64,000 nucleotides of DNA from Leptospira jelokensis (GTDB lineage: Bacteria > Spirochaetota > Leptospiria > Leptospirales > Leptospiraceae), in the NCBI RefSeq assembly GCF_004769635.1, contig NZ_RQGH01000009.1:124001-188000 (forward strand), read 5' to 3'. Below are positions 63,923 through 64,000 of this stretch, piece after piece. Below the pieces are notes generated by a model. It ran no database searches. It had not been told where the DNA came from and worked only from the letters and a program-made list of their open reading frames with translations. How positions within the stretch are numbered: the stretch's first letter is position 1; each line of letters begins with the position of its first letter. Position numbers and translations under genes: made by a program.

Positions 63923-64000
63923 ACCTAGTTTTTGCGGCAAAACAAAAAAAGGAACCAAAACAGTGGATGAATGGGAGATAGACCGCCTGTGCGAAGATAG

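Overview
The window is a chromosomal segment of a spirochaete of the genus Leptospira, most likely from the saprophytic (L. biflexa-like) group. The encoded SemiSWEET protein is, from memory, nearly identical to the crystallised L. biflexa protein. Other support comes from diderm LPS genes (lptABC, kdsA, bamA), a flagellar fliM, HPr plus HPr kinase beside rpoN, Leptospira-style lipoproteins, frequent TTG/GTG starts and a recN promoter carrying a TTTG-N5-CAAA SOS box. I see no phage, insertion sequence or CRISPR array. The segment reads as dense core genome, mostly on the minus strand and with many 1-40 nt gene overlaps.

Layout. 1-6.1 kb: a translation operon (rpsP, KH protein, rimM, trmD, rplS, rnhB and an unidentified gene cut by the window edge), preceded by rpe, a PASTA protein and fmt. 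6.1-14.7 kb: priA, a diverged uracil-DNA-glycosylase-like protein, an NtrX/NtrY-like two-component pair, HPr, HPr kinase and sigma-54. 14.7-21.4 kb: lptB, lptA, lptC, kdsA, pyrG and a split HldE (two genes) for LPS export, Kdo and heptose supply. 21.4-28.2 kb: a Lon-N protein, an acyl-CoA synthetase, a TlpA-like thioredoxin, a glycosyltransferase, an inositol-phosphatase family enzyme and small unknowns. 28.2-36.1 kb: uvrD, bamA, exbD, exbB and recN. 36.2-42.3 kb: a cNMP-binding patatin, a diverged cysteine-synthase-like enzyme, an FKBP, leuD and leuC behind a Shine-Dalgarno-masking hairpin, and a lipoprotein. 42.3-48.6 kb: an FHA protein, an orphan ABC ATPase, gmhA, a glycosyltransferase and an O-antigen ligase. 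48.6-49.2 kb: a 140-nt-spaced direct repeat and tRNA-Leu/tRNA-Cys. 49.2-54.1 kb: guaA, queF-SemiSWEET-ferredoxin, LysR and a DJ-1 protein. 54.2-64 kb: a phosphodiesterase, fliM, unknowns, a cyclophilin, argH, a haem-binding protein, NfeD with two stomatins, and an RNHCP protein.

How it works together. Much of the window builds the outer membrane: GmhA, RfaE1 and RfaE2 make ADP-heptose precursor, KdsA makes Kdo-8-phosphate, glycosyltransferases and WaaL assemble the polysaccharide, LptABC exports LPS and BamA inserts outer-membrane proteins. The lpt-rpoN-hprK-ptsH-ntrYX block places the nitrogen/phosphotransfer regulatory machinery in one run of genes with LPS transport.

Most notable oddities: an NtrX-like regulator without the GAFTGA loop encoded near rpoN; a UDG-fold protein that keeps four cysteines but appears to lack the catalytic motifs; a PriA that has lost exactly one of two zinc sites; an rnhB without a canonical start codon; a cysteine-synthase-like enzyme with a rewritten substrate loop; an SOS box abutting the -10 of recN; and a long hairpin that sequesters the leuC ribosome binding site.
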